Below, one piece after another: positions 42,579 through 51,509 of a stretch of 64,000 nt of DNA (within the stretch, counting starts at the first letter, position 1; each line of letters starts with the position of its first letter). The notes under the pieces were generated by a model, which did not search any database, was not told the DNA's origin, and was given only the letters and a program-made list of their open reading frames with translations. The stretch lies in assembly GCA_031415695.1 (NCBI GenBank), contig JANOSH010000061.1, positions 277,103-341,102 of the forward strand, written 5' to 3'. A program made the translations under genes and the position numbers. This DNA is from JANOSH01 sp031415695 (GTDB lineage: Bacteria > Actinomycetota > Acidimicrobiia > Acidimicrobiales > Ilumatobacteraceae).

Positions 42579-43450
42579 GCCAGTACGGCTCCTAGGTTCT
42601 CGTGGGATTGTTTGGTCAATGCCGTGACTTGCACGCGCTCGATCCCGAGTTCGCCCAGGCTCAACAGGTTGTCTTGAACCCGGGATGGCTCACCGAAAAA
42701 CTCGCCACAAAGGTTCGAGCCGAGCATTTCTCGGGTGGCGAGAACATCGGGAGTCTCACCGACGCCAATCAAGACAAAGACACCGACCCTCACATCGGGA
42801 TTGGCAGTGCGAGCGTCGTTCACCATGACTGCGAGCTCAGCGCGGGTCACGGACGCCAACGCGGCGAAATCGAGCTGACCACCTCGGGTTGTGCGACCGA
42901 ATTTCAACTCGACACGATCAACAAGGGGTGTGATGTGGCGGATGGTCCACGGCCCGCCAACCGACGCTACCAACGGAATGGGAAGCGCCGTCATGCCGTC
43001 TAGTTGCGGCACATCCATCTGGTAGTGATCGCCGGAGAATTGGCACTGGCCAGTAGCGAATAGCTCTTTGACGATAAGCAATGCCTCGCGATACCGACGG
43101 GCACGTGTTGGTCCGTCGGGAAACTCCTGACCGGTTGCCAACATCTCTTTTTCGGTCCACCCCGCACCAAGCCCGGCCTCGTAACGACCCCCGGATAAAC
43201 GCTGCATCGCCACGCTGGCCTGGGCGAATTCAAACGGCGACCGAAACAGGTTGTTGGCAAACGACGGCGCCAGGGTCACACGTTTGGTAGCACACGCCAT
43301 AGCAGCCAGGCTGACCCACAGGTGCGGAAACGTTTCACGTAACCAGTAGTGATCCGAGCATGTGACACCGTCGTACCCAGCCGATTCGGCCATTGCCGCA
43401 AACTCTTGCGGGTCATAGGCAGCCGACGTGAGGTTTGCGAAAATCTCCAT
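42575..43450 (-). CDS. LLM-class F420-dependent oxidoreductase
   Basis: A 291-residue luciferase-like TIM-barrel oxidoreductase: YDGVTCSDHYWLRETFPHLW, KRVTLAPSFANNLFRSPFEF, RLSGGRYEAGLGAGWTEKEM and the C-terminal GELGIERVQVTA. The DHYW and GLGAGWTEKE segments match actinobacterial F420-dependent reductases of the TIGR03621/TIGR03619-like group, which carry no FMN. Start at ATG 43450, preferred over an upstream frame from 43474 because family similarity begins with MEIFANLTS and a TACGTT hexamer ends nine bases ahead. Operon with the SnoaL-like protein; substrate unknown. Confidence 0.88.
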   Translation of the reverse strand: MEIFANLTSAAYDPQEFAAMAESAGYDGVTCSDHYWLRETFPHLWVSLAAMACATKRVTLAPSFANNLFRSPFEFAQASVAMQRLSGGRYEAGLGAGWTEKEMLATGQEFPDGPTRARRYREALLIVKELFATGQCQFSGDHYQMDVPQLDGMTALPIPLVASVGGPWTIRHITPLVDRVELKFGRTTRGGQLDFAALASVTRAELAVMVNDARTANPDVRVGVFVLIGVGETPDVLATREMLGSNLCGEFFGEPSRVQDNLLSLGELGIERVQVTALTKQSHENLGAVLA

Positions 43451-43516
43451 CGACCGTCGAACGTAGCTCAGCAATCGGCTGTGGCCCGCAGGGGCATCGC
43501 AAAAGTCGCTCCGCTA

Positions 43517-44836
43517 CTAGTCGACGATATCGATGTCCTGATCGCGGTGAGCGGTGAGCCGCAACTGGGTTATGGCATAGCCATCTACGTCAGTGACATC
43601 GAAGGTGAAACTCGGCATCTGAACACTCTCGCCAATTGCGGGAATGTGATCGAGCATCGTGATTACGAAACCGGCAACTGTGTCCCAATCACCTTCGGGC
43701 AGCAAGACGCCGGTCATCTCTTCGAGCTCATCGGGTCGTACTTCGCCTGACACCAGCCAGTCGCCATCGGCCAATCGCCGACACCGCCGGCTATGGCGAT
43801 CCGACTCGTCCTCGAAGTCACCAATGAGTTCTTCGATCATGTCTTCGAGCGTGATAATGCCAACGACAACGCCGTGTTCGTCGACGACCACTGCCAAGTG
43901 TTGGCGACGAGTACGCATCTCGACCAGGAGATCTTCGAGCAGCTTGTGGGCGTGCACGACGAATGCGGGGCGAGCAAGGTCTCCGGCGGTAACGCCCTGG
44001 CGTCGACTGGGATCGATAACAAGGGCATCTTTGATGTGGGCGACGCCGACGACATGATCCAAGTCGCCGGAATGCACCACGATGCGAGACCGACCCGACG
44101 CTCGGGCCGCGTCGGCCACGGCAGTCACCGACTCGGACGCTGCAACCGACACGATGAGTCGACGTGGGGTCATGGCATCGGCGGCGTCAAGGCCCGACAA
44201 TTCGAGCGATCGGGCGAACAAATGATGTTCGGCCACATTGATGGAACCGGTATGTGCCGACTCATCGAGCAGCAGTCGCAAGTCGGCCGGCGAGTGAGCC
44301 AGCGCCAGTTCATCCTGCGGCTGCACGCCACACAGACGCACGACGAAGTTGGCGAACGCATTCAGCAGCCGAATGACCGGGCGAAACAGCAGAGCGAACC
44401 ATCGGAACGGCCGGGCCAGCATGAGCGCCGAGTTCTCCGGATGCGATATCGCCCACGACTTCGGAGCCATCTCTCCGACAACCATATGCAGGAACACAAC
44501 CAGCGACAGCGCAAATGTGAACCCGACGGCATGAAGCAATCGCTCATTGACATCAGCGAAGCGACCGACGAGGTCTTCGAGGAGGTGGGACAAAGCAGGC
44601 TCGGCAACGGCACCCAGCAGTAGTGACGCAATCGTGATACCGAGTTGTGCGGCCGCCAGCATCAACGACAGCTCGCGCTTGGCCGCTACTGCATGCTTGG
44701 CCCGCCGGTCTCCGCTGGCAGCCATCTGTTCTAGGCGGGAGCGACGCGAGGCCAAAAGCGCAAATTCGGCCGCCACGAAGAACGCGTTGGCAGCCAAGAG
44801 CCCAACCGCTACAAGCAGCGCTACAGGCGTTGTCAT
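43517..44836 (-). CDS. CNNM/CorC-type hemolysin-family transporter (second of pair)
   Basis: A 439-residue membrane protein: an N-terminal CNNM/DUF21 domain with about four helices (VALLVAVGLLAANAFFVAAE, ALSLVVFLHMVVGEMAPKSW), two CBS domains (about 200-330, ADAMTPRRLIVSVAASESVT) and a C-terminal CorC_HlyC domain. The GEMAPKSWAISHPE motif is diagnostic of DUF21. Members are thought to export or sense Mg2+/Co2+, or move Na+; ATP binding is at the CBS pair. The start (ATG 44836) overlaps the stop of the first CNNM gene by four bases; the two proteins probably form a heteromer. Confidence 0.9.
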   Translation of the reverse strand: MTTPVALLVAVGLLAANAFFVAAEFALLASRRSRLEQMAASGDRRAKHAVAAKRELSLMLAAAQLGITIASLLLGAVAEPALSHLLEDLVGRFADVNERLLHAVGFTFALSLVVFLHMVVGEMAPKSWAISHPENSALMLARPFRWFALLFRPVIRLLNAFANFVVRLCGVQPQDELALAHSPADLRLLLDESAHTGSINVAEHHLFARSLELSGLDAADAMTPRRLIVSVAASESVTAVADAARASGRSRIVVHSGDLDHVVGVAHIKDALVIDPSRRQGVTAGDLARPAFVVHAHKLLEDLLVEMRTRRQHLAVVVDEHGVVVGIITLEDMIEELIGDFEDESDRHSRRCRRLADGDWLVSGEVRPDELEEMTGVLLPEGDWDTVAGFVITMLDHIPAIGESVQMPSFTFDVTDVDGYAITQLRLTAHRDQDIDIVD

Positions 44837-46167
44837 GGTTCGCGATCCACTGCTTGGGTGGCGTCGCTGGCTGTAGATCGCATTGTGAGATGCATCTCGG
44901 CCACGGCCCAATGGTCCATTGCGGTGATGCACATGACGATGTCGTTGATTTCGACGCGGTCACCCACAACCGGCATCCGTTGAATTCGGTCGAGGAATAG
45001 CCCGGCAATCGTATCGAAGCCGTCTTCGTCTGGCAGATTGATATCGGTGGCTCGCTCTACCTCGTCGACCCGCATGCCACCGGGCACTCGCCAGCCACCG
45101 TCGGGGTGGGCCGTGATAATCGCCTCGTCGCCGTCGTGGTCGTATTCGTCACCGATCTCACCGACAAGTTCCTCGACCAGATCTTCGAGGGTGACTATGC
45201 CTGCGGGCGCGCCATACTCATCGGCGACGATAGCTATCTCGGTCGTCTCATGTCGTAGACCGTCGAGCACAATACGCAGACTTGCGCTTTCGGGCACCAC
45301 CATCGCCGGACGGCAGATGTTGCCGACCATGGTGGAACCGGTGAGCTCGTCGGTAACTTGCAGCAGGTCTTTTACGTGCACGATGCCGATAACGCGGCCA
45401 TCAAGACTCACCACGGGAAACCGTGAATACGACTCGCTGATAATGCTGCGAAGCTGGTCGCAGTTGGTGGTGAACGGCAGCGTGGTGACCCGATTCCAGG
45501 GGATCATCGCAGCGGAAGCCCGCAAGGTGCCGAACTCGATGGCCCGGGTCAGTAAGTTCGCCTGCTGATCGGTCAGGTCGCCACGTTCTGCCGATTCTTC
45601 GACAATGAGGTCGAGTTCCTCGACCGACACGCCGGTGTGCAGTTCTTCGACCGGTTCAATACCGAACGCCCCAAGCAGCCGGTTTGCCGCACCGTCGAAC
45701 AGCCTGATGACCGGTGCCGTAACACGCATAAGCCACCATGTCGAGCGGGCCAGCGCTCGCGCTACTGGCTCGGGTCTGGCAATAGCCAGGTTCTTCGGCG
45801 CCAATTCGCCAAACACCATCGTTGCCACCGTGGCAACAACAAATCCAAGAGCCAACGAGACGCCACCGCTCGACGTGTTCGAGACGCCAGCCGAGCGCAT
45901 GAGTGGTTCGATGGCGTTGCCCAACACCGGTTCGGCAATGAAGCCAATGATCAATGATGTGACGGTTATGCCGAGCTGAGCACCCGACAGCATGAAGCTG
46001 AGACGCTGATGCACCTCGACGGCACGCTTCGATTTACGGTCGCCGGTACCGGCGCGATCCTCGAGCTTGGACCGCTTCGCCGCGACAAAAGCAAACTCGG
46101 CAGCGACAAAGAAACCAGTCGCCATGATCAATATGATGACCGCAAGTATTCCTAGCGCTGTAAGCAC
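44833..46167 (-). CDS. CNNM/CorC-type hemolysin-family transporter (first of pair)
   Basis: A 444-residue protein with the same layout: DUF21 helices (VLTALGILAVIILIMATGFF), FGELAPKNLAIARPEPVARA, two CBS domains (RASAAMIPWNRVTTLPFTTN) and a CorC_HlyC C-terminal domain ending MDHWAVAEMHLTM. GTG start at 46167, with GGAAGGG five bases upstream; an ATG at 46263 would extend into the alkylsulfatase 3' end. Same-strand pairs of CNNM proteins are common in actinobacteria. The two copies are only partly alike, so they are an old duplication and not a recent one. Confidence 0.9.
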   Translation of the reverse strand: MLTALGILAVIILIMATGFFVAAEFAFVAAKRSKLEDRAGTGDRKSKRAVEVHQRLSFMLSGAQLGITVTSLIIGFIAEPVLGNAIEPLMRSAGVSNTSSGGVSLALGFVVATVATMVFGELAPKNLAIARPEPVARALARSTWWLMRVTAPVIRLFDGAANRLLGAFGIEPVEELHTGVSVEELDLIVEESAERGDLTDQQANLLTRAIEFGTLRASAAMIPWNRVTTLPFTTNCDQLRSIISESYSRFPVVSLDGRVIGIVHVKDLLQVTDELTGSTMVGNICRPAMVVPESASLRIVLDGLRHETTEIAIVADEYGAPAGIVTLEDLVEELVGEIGDEYDHDGDEAIITAHPDGGWRVPGGMRVDEVERATDINLPDEDGFDTIAGLFLDRIQRMPVVGDRVEINDIVMCITAMDHWAVAEMHLTMRSTASDATQAVDREP

Positions 46168-46213
46168 GAAGCCCTTCCGACTCAGCCTGAGCGCTGAGCG
46201 TATCGCGTCACGT

Positions 46214-48094
46214 TCACGGTTCCACGATGTGAAAGCCTGTTCGGAAGGTGTCGAGGTGTGCAAAAACGTCGAGCAACGAGGCCGCTCTCCCGTCGATTAC
46301 AACATCACCGGCAGCGATTGCATCTGCGAATGATGTGGTGCCTGACACAACAGCGAGCAGCGCTCGGCGAGTTGTAGTCACCGTGGCGTCGGAGTGAGCG
46401 GCAACGCCGACAAATGCGTGCAACGTTCGGTTCGACAGTTCAAGTACCCAGTTCTCGTCGAGGTCGGTAACGGCCCAGTTCATCGTCACCGACACGCCAC
46501 CAACCTCCTCGGCCTTAAGACGAACTGCTATCGCGTCGAACACCTGCTCAATGGTCATGGCGTTGACGAGACCCGGCCGAGCGGCATCACGCGCGGGTGG
46601 TGGTCCATTGCGCAGCTCGTGCGCCCCGGTGAGATATGCATTGCGGAACGTTGCCGACTCGCTCTGGTAACCGAGTTGCTCAAGCGTATCGGCCTGCAGG
46701 TCGCGCGCTGCTTGGTTGGTCGGGTCGGCAAAGACGAGGTGGTTGACCAACTCGGCTACCCATCGGTAGTCACCTGCGTCGAACGCTGTATGGGCAGCGG
46801 CGAGCAACGCTTCGGGTCCGCCTGCTAGCTCGACGTAACGTCGACCAACCTCGCTTGGAGGCAGCCCCCATAGATGCGCAGGGTTGGCGTCGTACCAGCT
46901 GAGGTAGCGCTGATACACAGCCTTCACGTTATGAACCAGGCTGCCGTAGTAACCGGTGGTGTGCGATTCGGACCGGAACTCGGGTGGTAGCTCCAACATC
47001 TCGGCGATCTCGATAGCGGTGTGGCCATGGTTAGCCATCCGCATGGTTTGGTCGTGCATCCACTTGTACAGGTCTCGTTGGCGGATCAGGAACGAGCGGA
47101 CATCGTCGGCCCCCCATCGGGGCCAATGATGGGACGCAAACATGCCAACTGCGTCGTCGGCAAACAAGGTGATCGCCTCGTTTATATACTTGGACCAGGC
47201 GAGACAATCACGAGCTTGAGCGCCACGGATTGGCACGAGGTTGTGCATGTTGTGGCTGCAGTTCTCCGCCATGCAGAGCCACCCGTGGTCGGGAAAGAAG
47301 AAGTTCATCTCGGCCGGAGCCTCGGTGTTCGGGGTGTTCTGAAACACGATTCGAACCCCGTCGATCACCAGTTCTTGACCAGTTGCGGTGATGTGGTCGG
47401 TCGGGGCGATCAACCCGGGTAACGCCAGCGGAATGGCCTTTCCCAAACCGCAGTCGACGTGACCCCGCGGACCTACCGGCAGGGTTGGTCCGAACTGGTA
47501 GACGGCACGACGCGACATGGCGTAGCCGGCTATCACGTTTTCGGCCATGGTCTCACGCAGAAAGTGCTCGGGAGCAATGACTCGACACCGGCCGGCATCG
47601 ACGGCGGCCTGGCTTGTAACGCCGAGTACCCCGCCGAAGTGGTCGGCATGAGAATGGGTGTAGATCACTGCGGTTACCGGACGGTTCTCGACATATCGGT
47701 TCACGAGTTCGAGCCCTGCAGCCGCGGTTGCCTCGGTCGACAGTGGATCAATAACGATCCAACCTTCGCCGCCTTTGATGAACGTGATGTTGGAAATGTC
47801 ATAGCCGCGTACTTGCCAGATGCCAGGGGCGACCTCGAACAGGCCGTGGATGTTGTTGAGCTGTGCTTGCCGCCAGAGGCTCGGGTTCACCGTGTCGGGG
47901 TTGGAAGATCCGGGTTCGATGAACGCGTACCGGTTGGAATCCCACACCGTGCCGAATGGAGCAGTGATGACGCCTGTGTCGTGCGTAGCGACAAGGCCCC
48001 GAGACGCCCGCTCGAAGTCGGCGACGTCGAACGTGAAGTCAACCGGTTCGTTCGCCAGTTTGGTGAAACTCGTCGCATCCTTGGGAGTCGTCAT
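46214..48094 (-). CDS. SdsA/BDS1-type alkylsulfatase (metallo-beta-lactamase fold)
   Basis: A 626-residue alkylsulfatase. The metallo-beta-lactamase zinc motif is YTHSHADHFGGVLG near residue 148, followed by VIAPEHFLRETMAENVIAGY, MNFFFPDHGWLCMAENCSHN (second metal region) and FASHHWPRWGADDVRSFL. The C-terminal half holds a dimerisation helical domain and an SCP2-like sterol-carrier domain (about 500-626, QVFDAIAVRLKAEEVGGVSV). Full length matches SDS hydrolases (about 630-660). It releases sulfate from primary alkyl sulfates such as dodecyl sulfate. No secretion signal, so the form is intracellular. Start ATG 48094, because the upstream ATG at 48187 overlaps the lipoprotein 3' end. It lies 19 bases behind that gene. 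Confidence 0.93.
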   Translation of the reverse strand: MTTPKDATSFTKLANEPVDFTFDVADFERASRGLVATHDTGVITAPFGTVWDSNRYAFIEPGSSNPDTVNPSLWRQAQLNNIHGLFEVAPGIWQVRGYDISNITFIKGGEGWIVIDPLSTEATAAAGLELVNRYVENRPVTAVIYTHSHADHFGGVLGVTSQAAVDAGRCRVIAPEHFLRETMAENVIAGYAMSRRAVYQFGPTLPVGPRGHVDCGLGKAIPLALPGLIAPTDHITATGQELVIDGVRIVFQNTPNTEAPAEMNFFFPDHGWLCMAENCSHNMHNLVPIRGAQARDCLAWSKYINEAITLFADDAVGMFASHHWPRWGADDVRSFLIRQRDLYKWMHDQTMRMANHGHTAIEIAEMLELPPEFRSESHTTGYYGSLVHNVKAVYQRYLSWYDANPAHLWGLPPSEVGRRYVELAGGPEALLAAAHTAFDAGDYRWVAELVNHLVFADPTNQAARDLQADTLEQLGYQSESATFRNAYLTGAHELRNGPPPARDAARPGLVNAMTIEQVFDAIAVRLKAEEVGGVSVTMNWAVTDLDENWVLELSNRTLHAFVGVAAHSDATVTTTRRALLAVVSGTTSFADAIAAGDVVIDGRAASLLDVFAHLDTFRTGFHIVEP

Positions 48095-48113
48095 CCTCAA
48101 AGTCTGACATTCG

Positions 48114-49084
48114 TCAGATCGGCAGGTCGAACAACTTGAGTAGGTCACCGGAGCGGGCCAGGTATGGATCGTCCGCGCCGGTATCAAGTTCAGTATCAGC
48201 GATGACCATTACCCAGGGTCCGCGCCGAATAATCGTCATCCGCAATGGATTGTCGATCACGCCTTCGCTCGAAGGGTTTGCGCAGTTGGGAATACAACCT
48301 CGTCCTCGCTGCGAGAAGAACCACGCTTGATCCGCCCCCGTTATCGAAACTTCTTTGCCGCTGATGGATGACTCGATCGAAGCGCTTACGGCCTTGTTGT
48401 CGTCTGCGATTACCCGGAGGGTCTGTTCACTGCATCGCTCCGTGCCGTCGCTGACCATCGTTTCAAAAACGGCTTGGCCTCGGCGGTACTCCCGGTTCGC
48501 GAGACAACGATCTCGTTTGTCTCCCAGACAAGACGACCCTTCGGTGTGTAATTGCGCACTCGGTAGTTCGGGATCGGCGCTACGGGTGTCGAGGTCGGGT
48601 GAAAGATCATCAGCATGTCGACTGGGTAGCCGGCTCCGGTGGTGTATTGGAACACCTTTTGGTTGTCACATCGAATACCACCACTGAGTTCCCATGCCTG
48701 GAGCCCACTCGGGATGGGCGCCGAGGTCGGGGGAAGCGCACCTTCAAGCACCCAACCGCCGAGCATGTCGGAGACCTGTGGAACCAGGCCACGAATTCGG
48801 TCGGCGACCGTGTCAGGATCGAAGATCGTCGTTGTGGTCGTAGCGGGCGTGGTCGTAGCGGGCGTGGACGTCGACGGGCGCTCGACAGTGGTTCCCGAAG
48901 TCGTCGAGGTTGCGGCGATCGCTACCGTCGCCGATATCGACGACGTCGCAGTTGTAGTAGCAACGACCGTCAGAATCGGTGAAGAAGCTGGAGACCTGTT
49001 CTGCGACGCACAGGCCACCGTGATCAGCGTTATCACAAGTATCGAGGCTGGTCGAAGGATCGGGAGACATTTCGAGTGCGGCAT
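48114..49084 (-). pseudogene. Frameshifted lipoprotein gene
   Basis: The leftward frame from 49084 begins MPHSKCLPILRPASILVITL with a lipobox-like LITVACAS, a Thr/Ser/Pro linker and a domain ending SRTGSTAEAKPFLKRW, then runs off-frame to a stop at 48410. In the next frame, from 48458, VSDGTERCSEQTLRVIADDN and later ADQAWFFSQRGRGC continue naturally to a stop at 48114. The joined protein is about 323 residues and the parts fit as KPFLKRMVSDG or KPFFETMVSDG. One base is missing, most simply in the A5 run (minus-strand T5) at 48465-48469. Function unknown. A sequence error is a real possibility. Confidence 0.6.
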
Positions 49085-49182
49085 CAGTGCAAGCTATGAC
49101 TGGTGGGTGAACCGACGTTTCGCATTCGGTTTCGCTCAACCGGTGTGTGCCACCCCAGCTCGAGCGGGCTACGGTCGCACTC

Positions 49183-50349
49183 GTGTCATTACGAGGAAAA
49201 GCCTGGATAGCTGGGGCGTTCGAACATCCGTTGCGACTGATCCCCGACCGAACTATTCCCGAGATTCATGCCGAGGTCGCCGTTGGCGCGCTTGGCGATG
49301 CCGGTCTCTCCATGTCAGATGTCGACGCGTTCTACTGCGCTGGGGACGCACCTGGTTTCGGGCCGGTGAGCATGGCCGACTACCTCGGCCTCAAGATCCG
49401 CTCGGTCGATTCCACCGAGACCGGCGGATCGTCGTACCTCGTCCACGTTGGTCATGCGGCGGCAGCAATAGCGGCCGGTCACGCCAGCGTTGCGCTGATC
49501 ACGTTGGCCGGAAACCCTCGATCAGCGAATCGATCACCGGGCGGAGTCAGCGGGGCGAGCGAAGCACCTGAAGCCGAGTTCGAGAACCTTTGGGGCTCCA
49601 GTGTTGCGGGCTACTACGCGCTTGCCGCCCGCCGCCATATGTTCGAATTCGGTACAACCAGCGAGCAACTCGCCGAGATAAAGGTCGCGGCTTCGCTCCA
49701 CGCTCAGCACAACCCGAATGCCATGCTGCGCAAGGTCGTCACTGTCGACGAGGTGTTGGCCTCGCCGCTGGTGGCCGACCCGCTGCACCGACTCGATTGC
49801 TGTGTTATCACCGATGGCGGTGGCGCCATCGTGCTCGTGAGCGCCGAGATTGCTCGATCGCTCGCCCGACAGTCTGTGGCGGTCCTGGGCCAGGGTGAAG
49901 CGCTGAAGCACACCGCTGGCGGACGGATCGATCTGACCCACACCGGGGCAGTGTGGTCGGGGCCTGCGGCATTTGACGAGGCGGGTGTGACTCCCGCCGA
50001 TATCGACTACGCATCCATCTACGACAGTTTCACCATAACGGTGCTGCAAACCATCGAGGACCTTGGCTTTTGCGCTAAGGGCGAAGGCGGTCGCTTCGTC
50101 AGCGACGGTGGACTGGTGGCACCGTTTGGGCGGCTTCCGTTCAACACCGACGGCGGCGGACTGTGCAACAACCATCCAGCTAATCGAGGCGGTATTACGA
50201 AGGTGATCGAAGCAGTGAGACAACTTCGCGGCGAGGCCCACGCCGCCGTGCAAGTGCCCGACTGCGATCTCGCCCTCGCCCATGGTACGGGTGGATCCCT
50301 CGGCACGCGCATGGGTAGCGCCACCGTCATTCTCGGGCGGGGTGTCTAA
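49183..50349 (+). CDS. Thiolase-superfamily protein without the catalytic Cys (aldolase-like)
   Basis: A 388-residue thiolase-fold protein of the SCP-x/non-specific lipid-transfer thiolase-like group. Where thiolases carry the acyl-forming Cys, the sequence reads TETGGSSYLVHVGHAAAAIA, so no nucleophile is present. Conserved family segments include DCCVITDGGGAIVLVSAE, IDYASIYDSFTITVLQTIED, GFCAKGEGGRFV and CNNHPANRGGITKVIEAVRQ. Such proteins with a DUF35 partner include Ltp2, the aldolase of steroid side-chain degradation; the adjacent DUF35 gene fits that type. GTG start at 49183 with TACGGT (49170-49175) ending seven bases ahead. The upstream ATG at 49147 would add 12 residues. Confidence 0.86.
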   Translation: MSLRGKAWIAGAFEHPLRLIPDRTIPEIHAEVAVGALGDAGLSMSDVDAFYCAGDAPGFGPVSMADYLGLKIRSVDSTETGGSSYLVHVGHAAAAIAAGHASVALITLAGNPRSANRSPGGVSGASEAPEAEFENLWGSSVAGYYALAARRHMFEFGTTSEQLAEIKVAASLHAQHNPNAMLRKVVTVDEVLASPLVADPLHRLDCCVITDGGGAIVLVSAEIARSLARQSVAVLGQGEALKHTAGGRIDLTHTGAVWSGPAAFDEAGVTPADIDYASIYDSFTITVLQTIEDLGFCAKGEGGRFVSDGGLVAPFGRLPFNTDGGGLCNNHPANRGGITKVIEAVRQLRGEAHAAVQVPDCDLALAHGTGGSLGTRMGSATVILGRGV

Positions 50350-50753
50350 TGCCGAGCGGACTGCCAGGCCGGCCTCCCCGACGCAACCACGAGACTGCAC
50401 CGTTTTGGGACGGCTGCGCCCGCGGGGTTTTCGTGCTGCCGAGATGCACGGCCTGTGGCGAGTTCATTTGGTACCCGCGCCGATTCTGCCCGTTCTGCGC
50501 CAATCATTCGGTCGACTGGGTCGAAACCAGCGGCCGTGGAACCATCTACAGCCTCACGATCATGCGTCAAGGGTCCGGGCCCTACCGGGAACTCACCCCG
50601 TACATTTTGGCGTATGTCGAGTTGGCCGAAGGCCCGCGAGTCTTGACCAACGTGGTCGGTGCCGACCCCCAGTCAATGTACGTCGGCCAGACGGTCCACG
50701 TGGTGTTCGACGAAGTTGGCGAGGGTGACGCCATCCCCCGCTTTGCGGTCTAG
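50349..50753 (+). CDS. DUF35 zinc-ribbon/OB-fold protein
   Basis: A 134-residue partner of thiolase-like proteins. N-terminal zinc ribbon with CTACGEFIWYPRRFCPFC (CxxC-x-CxxC), followed by an OB-fold (GTIYSLTIMRQGSGPYRELT, AYVELAEGPRVLTNVVGADP). DUF35 proteins such as ChsH2 bind acyl-CoA and complete the active complex with thiolase-like aldolases. The ATG overlaps the stop of the thiolase-like gene by one base, so both are made together. Confidence 0.92.
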   Translation: MPSGLPGRPPRRNHETAPFWDGCARGVFVLPRCTACGEFIWYPRRFCPFCANHSVDWVETSGRGTIYSLTIMRQGSGPYRELTPYILAYVELAEGPRVLTNVVGADPQSMYVGQTVHVVFDEVGEGDAIPRFAV

Positions 50754-50764
50754 CCCACTGACCG

Positions 50765-50793
50765 CTAGACGAGTTATACCAAAACGGTATAAT
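50765..50793 (+). promoter_or_regulatory. Promoter and operator of the fourth TA module
   Basis: A perfect inverted repeat TTATACC-5-GGTATAA lies at 50774-50792. It overlaps a consensus -10 TATAAT at 50788-50793. A weak -35 (CTAGAC, 50765-50770) is 17 bases upstream. The -10 ends five bases before the ATG at 50799, so the mRNA would be leaderless and the operator overlaps the promoter as expected for TA autoregulation. Confidence 0.8.
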
Positions 50794-50798
50794 GGAGG

Positions 50799-51014
50799 AT
50801 GGACCTTAACCTGAAAGACCTCGATGACGCCGTTGGCCAACGGCTACGCGAGCAAGCTGCAGCTGCAGGAATGTCGATGCAGCAGTACCTTCGCAACCAA
50901 TTGACTCGGATTGCCAGCCGACCCTCCCCGGCCGAGTTTAGCGGTCGCGCCGCCATGAGCCGGGACGAGTACGAGACGATCCGCCAGCATCTACGCACCA
51001 TCGATGTTGCGTAG
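50799..51014 (+). CDS. Ribbon-helix-helix antitoxin (VapB/FitA-like)
   Basis: A 71-residue antitoxin: MDLNLKDLDDAVGQRLREQA and AGMSMQQYLRNQLTRIASRP form a ribbon-helix-helix DNA-binding domain, followed by a tail (AMSRDEYETIRQHLRTIDVA) that probably binds the PIN toxin. It represses its own promoter through the palindrome at 50774-50792. GGAGG lies directly before the ATG, too close to be a normal ribosome site, which supports leaderless translation. Overlaps the toxin gene by 11 bases. Confidence 0.85.
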   Translation: MDLNLKDLDDAVGQRLREQAAAAGMSMQQYLRNQLTRIASRPSPAEFSGRAAMSRDEYETIRQHLRTIDVA

Positions 51015-51378
51015 CGTCGTTTGCGACGCCGGAGGGATCCTCGTCGTGTCAGGTGCGCTTGTCGGCAGCCAGCCGCCCGACATAGAGGTACTTGCTCTCG
51101 ACGCTACATCGCTCTTGGTGGGTCGGTTTTTGATGGCCCACCACCACGCCAACGCCGAACGGGCCCGGGTCGAGATCGGCATTGCGCTATCGGGCGTTCA
51201 TGAATGGTTTCCGGTGCGTACGCTGGTGGCCGACACCCTGAACCGTGCCGGAGACGAGGCCGTCGATTCGCTCGACTCGTGGTCTGCGCTACTGCTTGCC
51301 GAGCAACTCAATGTTGCCCTGTTTACGGCATCCGACGAGTTGGCGAGCGAACGGGTCCAGATCATCCGACCCTGGTAG
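51004..51378 (+). CDS. PIN-domain toxin-like protein (VapC-like, degenerate)
   Basis: A 124-residue protein with the PIN-domain pattern VVCDAGGIL for the first acid and LLLAEQLNVALFTASDELAS for the C-terminal half (with DEAVDSLDSWSALLL before it). The middle of the chain departs from VapC: the second acidic motif, usually near an E in a xxLEV segment, seems to be DIEVLALDATSLLVGRFLM, and a block of His (AHHHANAERA) is unusual. It may still be an RNase toxin, or a weakened one. The gene begins 11 bases inside the antitoxin gene, so it is translated with it. Confidence 0.72.
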   Translation: MLRSVVCDAGGILVVSGALVGSQPPDIEVLALDATSLLVGRFLMAHHHANAERARVEIGIALSGVHEWFPVRTLVADTLNRAGDEAVDSLDSWSALLLAEQLNVALFTASDELASERVQIIRPW

Positions 51379-51509
51379 TGGGGCCACACTGCAACGTCCA
51401 GCGCGACTCGCGAGCAGCGATGACAGCGGTCATGCCGACCCCACCGCCGGACGAATAATTCCGGGAAACAGCGGTTCGGCGAACAACCACCAACTTGATG
51501 GCCGAGCGG

